The position numbers and the translations under genes were made by a program. Of a stretch of 64,000 nucleotides of DNA, positions 1 through 12,314 are shown piece after piece (position 1 is the first letter of the stretch; each line of letters begins with the position of its first letter). The notes below the pieces were generated by a model. The model had not been told where the DNA came from. It was given only the letters and a program-made list of their open reading frames with translations, and did not search any database. This DNA is from Leucaena leucocephala (lineage: Eukaryota > Streptophyta > Magnoliopsida > Fabales > Fabaceae). Where the stretch lies: positions 12,233,989 through 12,297,988 of the forward strand of contig CM073537.1 in NCBI GenBank assembly GCA_037074615.1. The letters run 5' to 3'.

Positions 1-851
1 TAACTAATCCTAGCTCTTATGTAATGTCTTTGTGATTTGTTGTGCTATTGTTTGGTTGGATTGTTGTCTTATATGTTATGCTTGAAGCTCTATTACAATG
101 CTATGATCATATGTTATTGAATATGGAAGCACGCAGCATACTTATCTACACACAATCACAAGCAAGCACCGTCACTCTGCATTACATATATTGTTATGAT
201 TATTACTACTGAGATTCCCCCGAATCTCATTCCCATATATAACATTACAGGGGAGGTTCTGTCAAAATAAAATTTGGAAATCTTAAGAGACACCGTTATG
301 CTGCTGAAATTCCTGCAAGGAAGCAGGAACAGGGAAAGGAACTGATACGTACTGTGTACGTAGTGCTGTCTAAGGAGGCTGGAAGTGAGTGGACCCAGCA
401 GGTTCATCCAGTCTTTCCTGGGTACTACGTAGAATGGTAGTTCTCATGAAATGATGTAATAGAAATATGATAATTTGCTGTATGCCTTGTTGTATGACAT
501 TTTATTATTTAATAATAAATGTTGTTTGGCATGTTCAATTTGTGAATGGGGAATTAAGGGAGAAATTCGCAGGTCCTGAGGTAGCAGTGTTCTGGCCTCA
601 GTTTGACCTAGTAAACGGCGGAGTTTGGCTACGAAATTTGGCAGGCTAGTCGTACACATCTGGGGCATTACGTGGATAGGTAATAAGCCTCATTTGGATG
701 TGTAGAACGAGATAAATTAATTTTCAAATTAAATATCCAGAATAAAGAACTTAAGAGTAAAATTTTGAATTTCTGGGCTTAAGTTAAGATATAATCAAGC
801 TAATGTTGCTTCCGCAAGTGTACTCTGAAGAGTCTAAGGGAGGATGTTTCA
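1..851 (+). mobile_element. Tekay LTR W, 3' part only (subfamily A1)
   Basis: This is the downstream part of a long terminal repeat whose beginning lies left of the window. It ends in GGATGTTTCA, the standard terminus of these LTRs. Its last 400 bases match, in reverse complement, the start of both E4 LTRs (47757 and 52676), so it belongs to the same subfamily. It was inserted into LTR X: the bases after it (852-863) continue X, and TGATG at 852-856 is the expected right target-site duplication, with the left copy outside the window. Short reading frames inside it are not genes. Confidence 0.85.
357..431 (+). other. conserved LTR hairpin, copy 1 (LTR W)
   Basis: The outer arms are TACGTAGTGC and GTACTACGTA (10 pairs, one G-U). 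Compared with most copies one base is missing from each arm, so pairing is kept. The apical loop is CAGCA instead of TAGCC, while the stem around it is unchanged. Confidence 0.75.
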
Positions 852-3121
852 TGATGCGTCCTGTGTAACACCCTAATTTTTAGGCCTAGAGATGCCAGAA
901 AGAGAATTCAAGGGCATAATCGTAATTATGGGAAAGATCGGGCTGATAGCCGATGAGTACCATATTTTGCCAGAAAATAGAGAAAATTATGCTGATCATT
1001 TCACTGAACTGTGAAATGTGCATATGAGGTCTCTAGGTGTATGAAAGAATTAGAAATATGACCAGGGGTAAAATGGTCATTTTGGAAAAGTGTGCGCGTG
1101 AGTGCTTTTTCAGGCCAAAATAGCCCGGTCCGGATAAAATATCTGAAAATACCGGGAGATAGAGGAAAGGATTCCGGATTGAATGAGGAGTCACAGAATT
1201 TTGATTTGAGATCCCGATTTTTCTGTAAAAATTCCTGAAGATGGGAATTTACAGTTATGATCGGTAAAAGAAAGGCAGTCCGAATAGAAATGATCGGACA
1301 ATGGCAAGAGGCCATACAGTGTTGTCTAAGGCCCGTAGTGACACCAGGGAAGGCCCAGGCCCATAATATCAGTTCAGGGGTAAGAGGGGCCGGTGTCCGG
1401 GAAAAATGTGCAAAATGACGAAAATGCCCTTATGTTATAGAATAACTGAAGAATGAGTAAAGGGTATTTTGGTCATTTGGCTAAGGTTAGACAGTCAAGA
1501 AGGGGTATCTGGATAGTTGACCAGGGCCAGAGAATACTCTGGTAAAATATGAAAAGACAATAATGCCCCTAGACCTAGTAAAGGAAATGAAAGGACTTAA
1601 GTGCAATTATGGAAAGTTTCAAGGCCAAAAAGGAAAGTAGACAAAAATGTGGGGTCCTTAAGTGTAATTTTAGCCAAATAAAAAGGGACTTAAATGAAAA
1701 GAAGAAAAGTTCCCTGGGGCTAAATTATAATTAAAGAAAGTCAGGCCGGAAATGGTTTGGACTGTCCGACAGCATTTCAGTCCCAGATTTCACCGGTAGA
1801 GAGAGAAAGTGACGCTCGGTAATCTGGCTTAATACAGGAATTTTTGAAGACTCCAGATAGCCAGAAATGGACTGATCGTCCAAAAGTTATAAAAATTCAT
1901 ACCGGGTATCCTAGAATTCAGATCTAGGTGAGAAAATACAGGATGATACGTCCTTATGGGGCGGATGTCGGGAAACTGACAGAATACCGATAGGAGGCCT
2001 GTAGAAAAAGTTATTCGCAAATCAAAAAATCCAGACGGGAGTGTGAGGCCTCGGGGGATCCGATAGGGAGATTTATCGGTATTTAAAAAGGGACTGAATG
2101 AGTTCGGATGACCTCAGTCAGATGACTGATATGACTCACAGGGATGCCTGAACACCGCAGGCTAGTGTTTCGGACAGAAGGAGCCGGTGTCCGGATATGT
2201 GTATAAACGGTGAATAATAGATAAATATTCAATAATTATTAACGGGGGAAGATTCCTCGTAATGCGTGCCATGAAGGTATTGGACCCAGAAAGGCCCAAT
2301 AATGGCGCCAACAGAGGCCCAGTAAGACACTTGGACTGATAGGTGGGCCAGTGTCCGGCAGAACCCTGAAAAAGTGCGAAATTACGAAAATGCCCCTGTG
2401 TTGTACAAAAGTGTAACAGATGAATGAAGGGCATTTTGGTCATTCTGGACAGGCCCAGAAGCCAAGGTATATACAGATAAAGTTACTTAGAGTCAGTATA
2501 TACCCTGACAGGGTACAGAAGGGTGTAAAATGACGATTTTACCCTTAGGGTTAAAATAGTGCAAGAAAGGGCACCCAAGGGTATTTTGGTAATTTGCCAA
2601 GGGCTGTTTCTTGGGAATCGAGCCATCAGAGTACTTGGGCTTGATCAGGATCCAAGACAACATCCCCAGAGCCCAAAAACGTAGGCCCAGTAATGTGTGG
2701 GAAAAAGTGGCATAAAAATATTATTTTAATGCTGTTTCAATAAAGTAAAGTTACTCGGTCGGCACGATAACCGAGGAGGCGATCAGATAAAGTCCTGGAT
2801 TTATCTGGATAGCATTGGATGGCGTGACAGGTGCCAGTAAGATGCCACATGGCGCCATCACAGAGGAGGAAGGAAAAGCTGAGGACACGTAGTACGAGGC
2901 AGGACACTGGACCGGTGAGTCAGCATGCTGAGTCAGCTGCTGAGGTGTCCAGGAATTTCAGCATGTGGAAAATGTGGCGCTGAGGTGTCCTGGTGAGGTG
3001 TCCCAATGATGTCATGCATGATGCAGTAAATGAGGAATTAAAGAAAATAGGAAAATCCAGGAAAAATCAGGACCGCAGGATCAAAGTTCATGGAAATTAC
3101 GAGATTGCCATTGGAGGAGGT

Positions 3122-3129
3122 TATAAATA
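3122..3129 (+). promoter_or_regulatory. TATA box of LTR V
   Basis: TATAAATA followed by a C run and then a GA-rich tract, the same arrangement as in every LTR here. It marks the U3/R border. Confidence 0.6.
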
Positions 3130-3633
3130 CCCCCCCTTTCCATTCATTATGCATGGCCAAGAGCCCATTTTAGAGAGAGGAGGAGGTGCTAGAGAGAGAA
3201 AGTGAGAGGAAGAAAGAAAGAAAGGAAGTTCTGGCGGAGCTGGAAGCAGAATAGAGATAGTAGAGCTCTGCTGAGCCTTTGAGGTAGTAACTAATCTTAG
3301 CTTTCATGTAATGGCTTTGTGATATGTTGTGCTATTGTTTGGTTGGATTGTTGTCTTATATGTTATGTCTGAAGCTCTGCTGTAATGCTATGATCATATG
3401 TTATTAAGCATGGAAGCACGCAGCATACTTATCTGTACACAATCACAAGCAAGCACTGTCACTCTGCATTACATATATTGTTATGATTGTTGCTACTGAG
3501 ATTCCCCCGAATCTCATCCCAATAAGTAAACCATTACAGGGGAGGTTATGTCAAAATGAATTCTGGGAATTTTAAGAGACGCCGTTATGCTGCCGAAGTA
3601 AAGACTGAACATCAGTATATGATAAGTACTGTG

Positions 3634-3708
3634 TACGTAGTGCTGTCTAAGGAGGCTAGAAGTGAGTGGACCTAGCCGGTTCATCTAGTCTTTCCTGGGT
3701 ACTACGTA
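3634..3708 (+). other. conserved LTR hairpin, copy 2 (LTR V)
   Basis: It has the same shortened outer arms as copy 1. The middle stem, usually CTGGA/TCCAG, is CTAGA/TCTAG here: both arms changed and pairing is preserved. This is the clearest compensatory change in the window. Confidence 0.8.
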
Positions 3709-5667
3709 GAATGGTAGTTCTCATGAGGGGATTACCGAATCAGTACGGTTCAGTTCTTTGTACAGATAAAGCTTAGCGGTTATGCTGCCGGACTTCAGGC
3801 AGGAAAAGATGCAATAGAGATATGAGAATTTATGTACATGGCCAGATGTAAAACAACTTATTAATTAATAATAATTGTTGTTTGGCATGTTTGACTGATA
3901 TATGATGGATGTATGCATATGTATGCAAAGTTGATTGCTGGAAATTACCACTGTGAACAGTAACACGTGGTGACATGATAATGTTTGATAAATGATTAAA
4001 AATAGTAAATAGATGAATAAATGTACGAAATTTTTATGGTAAATATTAGACATACAAATCTTTAATTTGATATATAAAACGTATCATTTGGATGTCTACA
4101 CAAGGAGATATAAATTATTAAAGTTGGGACCAGAATGCTGGATTCAGGGAGAAGAACGTGGAATGAACAGTAAACTTGACACGTTGACTGACGTTGACTT
4201 GGTCAATGAATTGTCAAAGAGTTATTTTTCCCTGAAATATAATTGAGTTAGCTTAATTTATCAATTGGAACCACTTCATTTCGATTTTTCTAGAATTAGT
4301 TATGATTTTTCGAAGTCGGGTCACTCATCTGGAAGTTACACAGTGAACAATACTCGATATGAGTAAAACTCCAGATTGAGAAATTGGACTTCAATGACCT
4401 TGAAAGTGGTTCTAAATGCTACTGAATGGTCCCTGAGACATATGAAAGTAAGGATGTTTCATCCTGATGGGGCGGATGTCAAAAAACTAATAGAATACCG
4501 ATAGGAGGCCTGTAGAAAAAGGTATTCGCAAATTAGAAAATACAGACGGGAGTGTGAGGCCTCCAGGTATCCGATATGGAGATTTATCGGTATTTAAAAA
4601 GGGACTGAATGAGTTCGGATGACCTCAGTCAGATGACTGTTATGACCCACAGGGATGCCAGAACACAGTAGGCCAGTGTATCTGGTAAAAGGACCCGGTG
4701 TCCGGAGATGTGTAGAAACGGTGTATAATGGAGGAACTACTCGATGAACATTGAAGGGGAAGATTCATCGTGATACGTGCCATGAAGGTAATGGACCCTG
4801 AAAGACCCAATAATGGCGCCATCAAAGGCCCAATAAGACACTTGGACTGATAGGTGGGCCAGTGTCCGGCAGAACCCCGGAAAAGTGTGAAATTACAAAA
4901 ATGCCCCTGTGTTGTACCAAAGGGGTAGTAGATGTGTGAAGGGCATTTTGGTCATTCTGGACAGGCCCAGAAGCCAAGGCACATACAGATAAAGTTACTT
5001 AGAGTCAGTATATGCCTTGACAGGGTACAGAAAGGTGTAAAATGACAATTTTACCCTTAGGGTTGAGATAGTGCAAGAAAGGGCACCCAAGGGCATTTTG
5101 GTAATTTGCCAAGGGATATTTCTTGGGAATCGAGCCATCAGAGTACTTGAGCTTGATCAGGATCCAAGATAACATTCCCAGGGCCCAAAAACGTAGGCCC
5201 AGTGATATGTGGGAAAAAGTGGCATTAAAATACTATTTTAATGCTGTTTCAATAAAGTAAAGTTACTCGGTTGGCACGATAACCGAGGAGATAATCAGAT
5301 AAAGTCCTGGACTTATCTGGATAACATTGGATGGTGTGACAGGTGCCAGTAAGATGCCACATGGCGCCAACATAGAGGAGGAAGAAAAAGTTAAGGACAT
5401 GTGGCATAATCTTAGCCGGTGAGTTCAGTTTATGGGAAATCGGACCGGACCGGTACTGGATTGGACTGGAACTGCTGAGTCAGCTGATGAGGTGTCCCAG
5501 GAGCTTTTAATTTCGCCATGTGACATATGAGGTGTCCCATGAGGTGGCCTTGGGATGATGTCATGCATGATGCAGTAAAAGGAATAAAGAAAAATAGGAA
5601 ATTCTGGAAAAACCAGGACCACAAGTCCATATGGCTTCAAAATTACAAGAATGCCATTGAAGGAAAC

Positions 5668-5675
5668 TATAAATA
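5668..5675 (+). promoter_or_regulatory. TATA box of LTR X
   Basis: TATAAATACCCCC in LTR X, followed within about 40 bases by a GAGA-rich leader. Confidence 0.6.
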
Positions 5676-6178
5676 CCCCCTTGCTTCATATGCAGCACGG
5701 CTCAAGGCATTTAAGAGAGAGAAGGAAGTGCTAGAGAGAGAAAGTGAGAGAAAGAAAGAAAGAAAGGAAGTTCTGGCGGAGCTGGAAGCAGAATAGAGAT
5801 AGTAGAGTTCTGCTAAGCCTTTAAGGTAGTAACTAATCCTAGCTTTTATGTAATGGCTTTGTGATTTGTTGTGCTATTGTTTGGTTGGATTGTTGTCTTA
5901 TATGTTATGCTTGAAGCTCTACTGCAATGCTATGATCATATGTTATTGAGTATGGAAGCAGGCAGCATACTTATCTGTACACAATCACAAGCAAGCACTG
6001 TCACTCTGCATTACATATATTGTTATGATTGTTGCTACTGAGATTCCCCCGAATCTCATCCCAATAAATAACCCATTACAGGGGAGGTTATGTCGAAGTA
6101 AATTTTGGGAATTATAAGAGACGCCATTATGCTGCCAAAATTATGACAAGATAAGGAAAGCAGCTGATACGTACTGTG

Positions 6179-6255
6179 TACGTAGGTACTGTCTAAGGAG
6201 GCTGGAAGTGAGTGGACCTAGCCGGTTCATCCAGTCTTTCCTAAGTACTTACGTA
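6179..6255 (+). other. conserved LTR hairpin, copy 3 (LTR X)
   Basis: Outer arms TACGTAGGTAC and GTACTTACGTA (11 pairs, one G-U), middle stem CTGGA/TCCAG, apical stem TGGACC/GGTTCA with loop TAGCC. This is the common form. Confidence 0.8.
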
Positions 6256-7007
6256 GAATGGTAGTTCTCACAGGAATTACCGAATCGGTACAAGATCAGT
6301 TACTTTCTGAAGATGAAGCGTAGCGGTTATGCTGCCGAATTTCAGGCAGGAAAAGATGTAATAGAGATATGAAAAATTTTGTATATACCCAGATGTAAAA
6401 CAACTTATTAATTAATAATAAGTGTTGTTTGACATATTTGACTGATATATGATGGATGTATGCATATGTTTGCAAAGTTAAATGCTGGAAATTGCCACTG
6501 TGAACAGTAGCACGTGGTGACAAGATGATGTTTGATAAATAATTAAAAATAGTAAATGGATGAATAAATGGATGAAATTTTTAAGGTAAATAGTAGACAT
6601 ACCAAGCTTCGATTTTATATATAGTATGACTCATTTGGATGTCTACACATGGAGATATAAATTATCAAAGTTGGGATCAGAATGCTGGATTCAGGAGAAA
6701 AATGTTGGATGAACAGTAAAGTTGTGACGTTGACTGATGTTGACTCGGTCAATTAATGGTCAACGAGTTATTTTTCCCTGAAATATATTTGAGTTATATT
6801 TGTGTAGCAACTAGAACCAATTCATTTTTATTTTTCTAGAATTAGTTATGATATTTGGAAGTCAGGTCACTCATATGGAATTTACATAGTGAACAGTACT
6901 CGATAAGAGTAAAACTCCAGATTGAGAAATTGGACTTCAATGACCTTGAAAGTGGTTCTAAATGCTACCAAATGGTCCCTAAGATGTATGAAAGGAAGGA
7001 TGTTTCA

Positions 7008-7461
7008 CTTTCCGCAGACATTTGCCTGCCTGAGCCTCCGTTATGAGATTCAATCTTATTTCCGAACTCATATCAGCTACCTTTGGGCTAAGAACTAGGG
7101 TCTTGTTCCTGCAGTCCAGCATTATATTATTGGAGGCTAACCAATTCAAACCAAGTATGACATCGATCTCTCTGAAAGACATACATATTAAGTCTAGGGT
7201 GGTACAGCAGTGCTCATAACGCACTATACTATTCAAACAAGCATCAGATGTAACTACCCTGGCATTGGTGGGAGTTTTCACATGCATATCATAACGCAAC
7301 TTGCTAATCAAAAGGCCTAGGCGCTTAGCACACTCATAGGAAATAAAGGAATGACTTGCACCCGAATCAAATAGAGCAGTCACAGCATGATCATTGAGAT
7401 AAATTGTACCTTGGATCATCTCAGGTGATCGCTGAGTGTCCTCCCTGGTGAGTGCAAACAC
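7008..7461 (-). pseudogene. E2 retroviral-type aspartic protease domain, truncated
   Basis: On the minus strand this frame reads the protease that follows gag in the polyprotein. The catalytic motif is LFDSGASHSF, with the later ILGLNWL motif of the family. It is very similar to the E1 protease at 17592-17960. The frame is open here but is cut at 7008 by LTR X, so the last residues of the open frame are LTR-derived. It cannot make a functional polyprotein. Confidence 0.85.
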
Positions 7462-8423
7462 TCGTCCTGGTGTCCTTGGCCTTAGATTTGTTATAGCTTG
7501 AGGGCACTCTCGGGAAAAATATCCGGGCTTTCCTCAGGTATACAAATATTCTGGCCCATTAAACATGGTCTGTCACCATGATTGTTTCCACACTTGTCAC
7601 ATACTTGGGCCTTTGAATCTTTGTTGTTGGACCTTCCGCGGAAATTTCCTCTACTTGGCCTCCTGTTTTGCCATGGTCGCTTTTTTTTCCTGTAGCCGCT
7701 ACCACTTGCAGCTTCTTAGTTTTGACCGGCTTTGTCAGGAGCTGCTTGATCCCTGTTTCCTGATCTGAATAGCATTCGGTGATTCATGCTATTTTCAACA
7801 ATACGGCATGCCTCCACGGCCTTATTAAACTGGCTGTATTGTTGAAGAGTTAACTTCTCCTTTAGCGTGGAGTTCAACCCTCGAATTATCCTTTCTGTCA
7901 TCCAGCATTCGTCATCCACTTGGCGCAGATAAGTGGAATATTGAGATAGCCGGATAAACTTAGCAAGGTATTCATCAAAAGATTCCTTCTCTCCTTGTCT
8001 CAGTACAAGGAATTCTGCCTCTCTTTCATCTTTAACTGACTGAGGAAAATATTTTTCATAAAACTGCTCAAGAAATACTTCCCAGGTGATCGAAATGTCT
8101 CTTGTTTGCAGAAGTAACTCAGTGTTCTTCCACCACCTGTCAGCATATTTTTCTAGTTGATAGATGGCCATCTGAGCTTTGGTTTCCGTCGGGCAATCAA
8201 GAACCTTGAAGATCTTTTCTAGTCTGCTAATCCAATCCTCAGCTATCTGCACCTCGAACGTTCCTTCAAACACTGGAGGATTGTACTTGCAGAATCTGAT
8301 CATCCATTGTTGGATCTAGCTACACCCTCTCTCAGGTCAACCCGTCTCTGGGGCTGTACTGGCTGCGGTTCTCTACTAGCCGATCCTTAAGGCTCGGGTG
8401 GCCTCAGGTTGCTTACTGCTTCG
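7462..8423 (-). pseudogene. E2 gag, C-terminal two thirds
   Basis: The minus-strand frame 7716-8303 encodes the gag core. It contains FEGTFEV, AEDWISRLEKIF, a tryptophan pair in DRWWKNTELL, YFPQSVKDE and ESFDEYLAKF, all typical of Tekay-type gag. The frame then breaks by frameshift, but the zinc-knuckle linker is still recognisable to about 7560. The N-terminus lies across the E1 insertion at 23892-24036. A normal gag would form the capsid-like particle that packages the RNA; this copy is dead. Confidence 0.85.
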
Positions 8424-10000
8424 GCTACTGTAATATACCTAATTTTATGTACTGATTTATATGTACAGATTGAATGAAATATATGGATTATTTTTCAGGA
8501 AAAAGATGTGGTTGTTTATGTAAAGAAAGGGATTAAATTGAAAAAGAAAGAAAAGGTAAGGACTTAAGTGCAATTATGGAAAGTTTAAAGTTAAGAAGGA
8601 AAAGTAGACAAAAATGTGGGGTCTTTAGGTGTAATTTTAGCCAAATAAAGTGACTTAGTTGAAAAGAAGAAAAGTTTCCGGGGTAAAAGTGTAATTATGA
8701 AAACCTGGACCGGAAATAGGCAAAAATAGTGATCGTACTCCGATCAGCCCCATATTCCGCCAGTAGATAGAGTAAGTAACGCCGGGTAATCCAGCGTAAT
8801 ACAGGAATTTTTTAAGAATCTAGATAGCCAAAATTGATCTGATAGTCCAAAAGTTATAAAAATTCCTATCGGATATCCTAGATATCAGATATAAGTGAGA
8901 AATTACAGGATGATGCTTCCTAATGGGACGGATGTCAGGAAACTGACAGAATACCGATAGGAGGTATGTAGAAAAAGTTATTCGCAAAATAGCAAATACA
9001 GACGGGAGTGTGAGGCCTCTAGGTATCTGATAGGGAGATTTATCGGTATTTAAAAAGGGACTGAATGAATTTGGATGACCTCAGTCAGATGAGTGTTATA
9101 ACCCACAGGGGTGTCTAAACACAGTAGGCCAGTGTATCTGGTAAAAGGACCCGGTGTCCGGATATGTGTAAAAACGGTGTATGTTAGATAAAAGGTTCGA
9201 TGAACATCGCCTGAGGAAGATTCCTCGTAATACATGCCAGGTAGGTAATGGACCCTGTAAGGCCCAATAATGGCGCCAACAAAGGCCCAATAAGACTCTT
9301 GGATTGATAGGTGGGCCAGTGTCCGGCTGAACCTCGAAAAAGTGCAAAATTACGAAAATACTCCTGTGTAGTACTAAAGGGGTAGCAGGTGTATGAAGGG
9401 CATCTTGGTCATTCTGGACAGGCCTAGAGGCCAAGAAATATACAGGTGAAGTTAACCAGAGTCAGTATATGCTCTGACAGAGTACAGAAAGGTGTAAAAT
9501 GACAGTTTTGCCCTTAGGGTTAAGATAGTGCATGAAAGGGCACCCAGGGGTATTTTGGTCATTTCGCAGGGGATTTCTAATTGAGATTAGACCCAGTATA
9601 AAAGTGTTAATGATATAAAGGACCCAGATACTAAATTTAAAGTTAGAGGACATAATATGGATTTGCAGAAAAATTAGATTCAGAAAACGGTCCAGTTTTC
9701 GAGGCGACAGACCGAGCTGGTAAAGGATTGGACCGGAAAGCTTCCAGAAGGCTTCTAGCTCCCTCCAATTTCGCCATGTGAAGAATGTGAGGGGTGAGGT
9801 GTCCCCTTGATGATGCAGTAAAGGAATAAAAGAAAAATAGGAAATTCTGGAAAAACCAGGACCACAAGTCATACACAAAATTCTCATATTTCTATTACAT
9901 CTTTTCCTGCTCGGATTTCGGCAGTATAACAGCTAGGCTTCATCTGTACAAAGAACTGAACCGTACTGATTCGGTAATTCCCTCATGAGAACTACCATTC

Positions 10001-10077
10001 TACGTAAGTACCCAGGAAAGACTGGATGAACCGGCTAGGTCCACTCACTTCCAGCCTCCTTAGACAGCACCTACGTA
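10001..10077 (-). other. conserved LTR hairpin, copy 4 (S4)
   Basis: On the minus strand the outer arms are TACGTAGGTGC and GTACTTACGTA; the A-to-G change in the 5' arm leaves a G-U pair. The remainder is the common form. Confidence 0.75.
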
Positions 10078-10569
10078 CACAGTACTTATCATATTCTGAT
10101 GTTCAGTATTAAATTCAGCAGCATAACGGCGTCTCTCAAAATTCTTAGAATTCAGTTCAGCTTAATTTCCCTGTAATGGGTTAGATATGGGGAATGAGAT
10201 TCGGGGGAATCTCAGTAGTAAATAATCATAACAATATATGTAATGTAGTGTGACAGTGCTTGCTTGTGATTGTGTACAGATAAGTATGCTGCATGCTACC
10301 ATACTCAATAACATATGATCATATCATTGCAGTAGAGCTTCAGACATAACATATAAGACAACAATCCAACCAAACAATAGCACATCCAATCACAAAGCCA
10401 TTACATAAAAGCTAGGATTAATTACTACCTCAAAAGCTTAGCAGAACTCTACTATCTCTATACTGCTTCCAGCTCCGCTAGAACTTCCTTTCTTCTTTCT
10501 TTCTCCTTCTCTCTCTCCTTTGTCTCTCTTTCTTGCCCAAAACTGTGATGCAAATGAATGGGGAGGGGG

Positions 10570-10577
10570 TATTTATA
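10570..10577 (-). promoter_or_regulatory. TATA box of S4
   Basis: TATAAATACCCCC on the minus strand. A CT-rich tract (the GA-rich leader on the minus strand) lies at about 10480-10530. Confidence 0.6.
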
Positions 10578-12306
10578 GTTTCCATCGATGGCATTTTCGT
10601 AATTTTGAAGCCTTATGAACTTGTGGTCCTAGTTTTTCCTGGAATTTCCTATTTTCTTTTATTCCTTTTTACTGCATCATCCAGGACACCTCAGTGGACA
10701 CCTCAGTGGACACCTCAGCAGCACATTTCTCACATGTCTAAATCCCAGGACACCTTATCAGCTGACTCAGCATTTCCAGATAGTTCCAGAGTCTTGCACC
10801 GGAATCAGCGGCTGAGATCGTGCCATGTGTCCTTAACTTTTCTTCTGCCTCTAAGATGATGCCATGTGGCATCTGAAAGGGACCTTTCACGCCTTCCAAT
10901 GCTATCCAGATAAGTCCCAAACTTTATCTGATCACCTCCTCGGTTATCATGCCAACCGATCGAGTAACTTTACTTTACTGAAAAGTCATTAAATCATTAT
11001 TTTAATGTCACTTTTCCCCCTGAATCACTGGGCCTGCGTTTTTGGGCCTGGGAATATCATCTTTGGTCTCTGATCCAGCCCAAGTACTCTGATGGCACGA
11101 TTCCCAAGAAACACCCCTTGGCAAATTACCAAAATGCCCTTAGTATCTCTTTCTTTACTTTATTAGGTCTAGGGGCATTATTGTCTTTTCCCATCTTACC
11201 AGAGTATTCTTTGACCTTGGTCAACTATCCAGATAACTTCCCTGGACTGTCTAACCTTAGGAAAATGACCAAAATACCCTTTACTCATTCTTTAGCTGTT
11301 CTATAACATAGGGGCATTTTCGTCATTTCGCACCTTTTTCCCGGACACCGGCCCCTTTTACCACTGGACTGAATGAATGGGCCTGGGCATGGGCCTTCCC
11401 TGGTGTCACTAAAGGCCTTAGAAACACTATACGGCCCCTTGGCCACAGTCCGATCATCCCTATCGGGACTGCTTTTCCTTTACCGATTATAACTGTAAAT
11501 TCCCATCTTCCAGAATTTTTACAGAAAAATCGGGACCTCAAATCAAAATTCCGTGCCTCCTCATTCAACCCGGAATCCTTTTCTCTATCTCCCGGTATTT
11601 TTAGATATTTTATCCGGACAGGGCTGTTTTGGCCTAAAAAAGCGCTCACGCGCACACTTTTCCAAAATGACCATTTTACCCCTGGTCACATTTCTAATTC
11701 TTTCATACACATAGAGACCTCATATGCACATTTCACAGTTCAGTGAAATGATCAGCATAATTTTCTCTATTTTATGACAAAATATGGTACTCAACGGCTA
11801 CCAGCCCGATCTTTCCCAAAATTACAATTTTGCCCCTGCATTCTCTTTCTAGCATCTATTCTCATCTTCTTATCCTTCATCTTAAGTTCTAGAAATTCTC
11901 TTTCAATAACTCATCCCCTAACTCTTTCGGAGTCATCGTTAATTGAAAGGCTCGACAACCCGCCCATATCAGGTTATCTTACACAAGAGCCAGCCCATAT
12001 CAAGCTACCTGCAGAATTCCTAGGCTTAAGACTAAGGATATTCCTCACATTCCTCATTTTGAACCTAGGTGAACTGTCCCGATTCTTTAGGTTAAAGACT
12101 TAACTAATCTTTAAATCCTGAAGGACTTAGCTCATCCCTCAGATTCCTACAAAATACAGGTAAGTGATCCGCTCATATCAGATTACTACCCTGGGACTAC
12201 GGGTTTAGCAGCCTGCCCATATCAGACTACTTCCCAGTTCTCCTAGACCAAAAATCGGGATGTTACAATAAGGCTTCAAAATTACAAGAATGCCATCCAT
12301 CAAAAC

Positions 12307-12314
12307 TATAAATA
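12307..12314 (+). promoter_or_regulatory. TATA box of E1 5' LTR
   Basis: TATAAATACCCCC, 40 bases after the end of S4, so the core promoter survived. A weak donor-like site AAG|GTAGTA follows at 12458/12459. Confidence 0.6.

Larger units (their letters stand above)
864..4461 (+). mobile_element. solo LTR V (Tekay, subfamily A2), 3.6 kb
   Basis: A complete solo LTR. It starts TGTAACACCC at 864, ends GGATGTTTCA at 4461, and is flanked by an exact 5-bp duplication TCCTG (859-863 and 4462-4466). No internal domain, PBS or polyprotein is present, so it is the product of LTR-LTR recombination. It carries a TATA box (3122), a GA-rich tract (about 3170-3250), hairpin 2 (3498-3515) and the conserved long hairpin (3634-3708). 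It is about 0.6 kb longer than E4's LTRs. The small reading frames inside it do not look coding. Confidence 0.92.
852..7007 (+). mobile_element. Tekay LTR X, split into 852-863 and 4467-7007
   Basis: A plus-strand LTR interrupted twice. The 12 bases 852-863 and the stretch from 4467 form one continuous LTR sequence once insertions W and V are removed. It has a TATA box at 5668, the conserved hairpin at 6179-6255, and ends in GGATGTTTCA at 7007. It then abuts the protease of E2 on the other strand, so X was inserted into E2. Its left end and left TSD lie outside the window; the expected right TSD is CTTTC at 7008-7012. Whether X is solo or part of a full element cannot be seen. Confidence 0.85.
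9869..12267 (-). mobile_element. S4: truncated Tekay LTR, minus strand
   Basis: The right end is an intact LTR start in reverse complement (GGGATGTTACA, ending 12267). The left end lacks TGAAACATCC: about 600 bases of the LTR are missing, and the junction shares TCATA (9869-9873) with both the host LTR and the inserted LTR. The TATA box is at 10570-10577 and the conserved hairpin at 10001-10077, both minus strand. The host LTR resumes at 12268. No TSD can be assigned. Confidence 0.85.
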
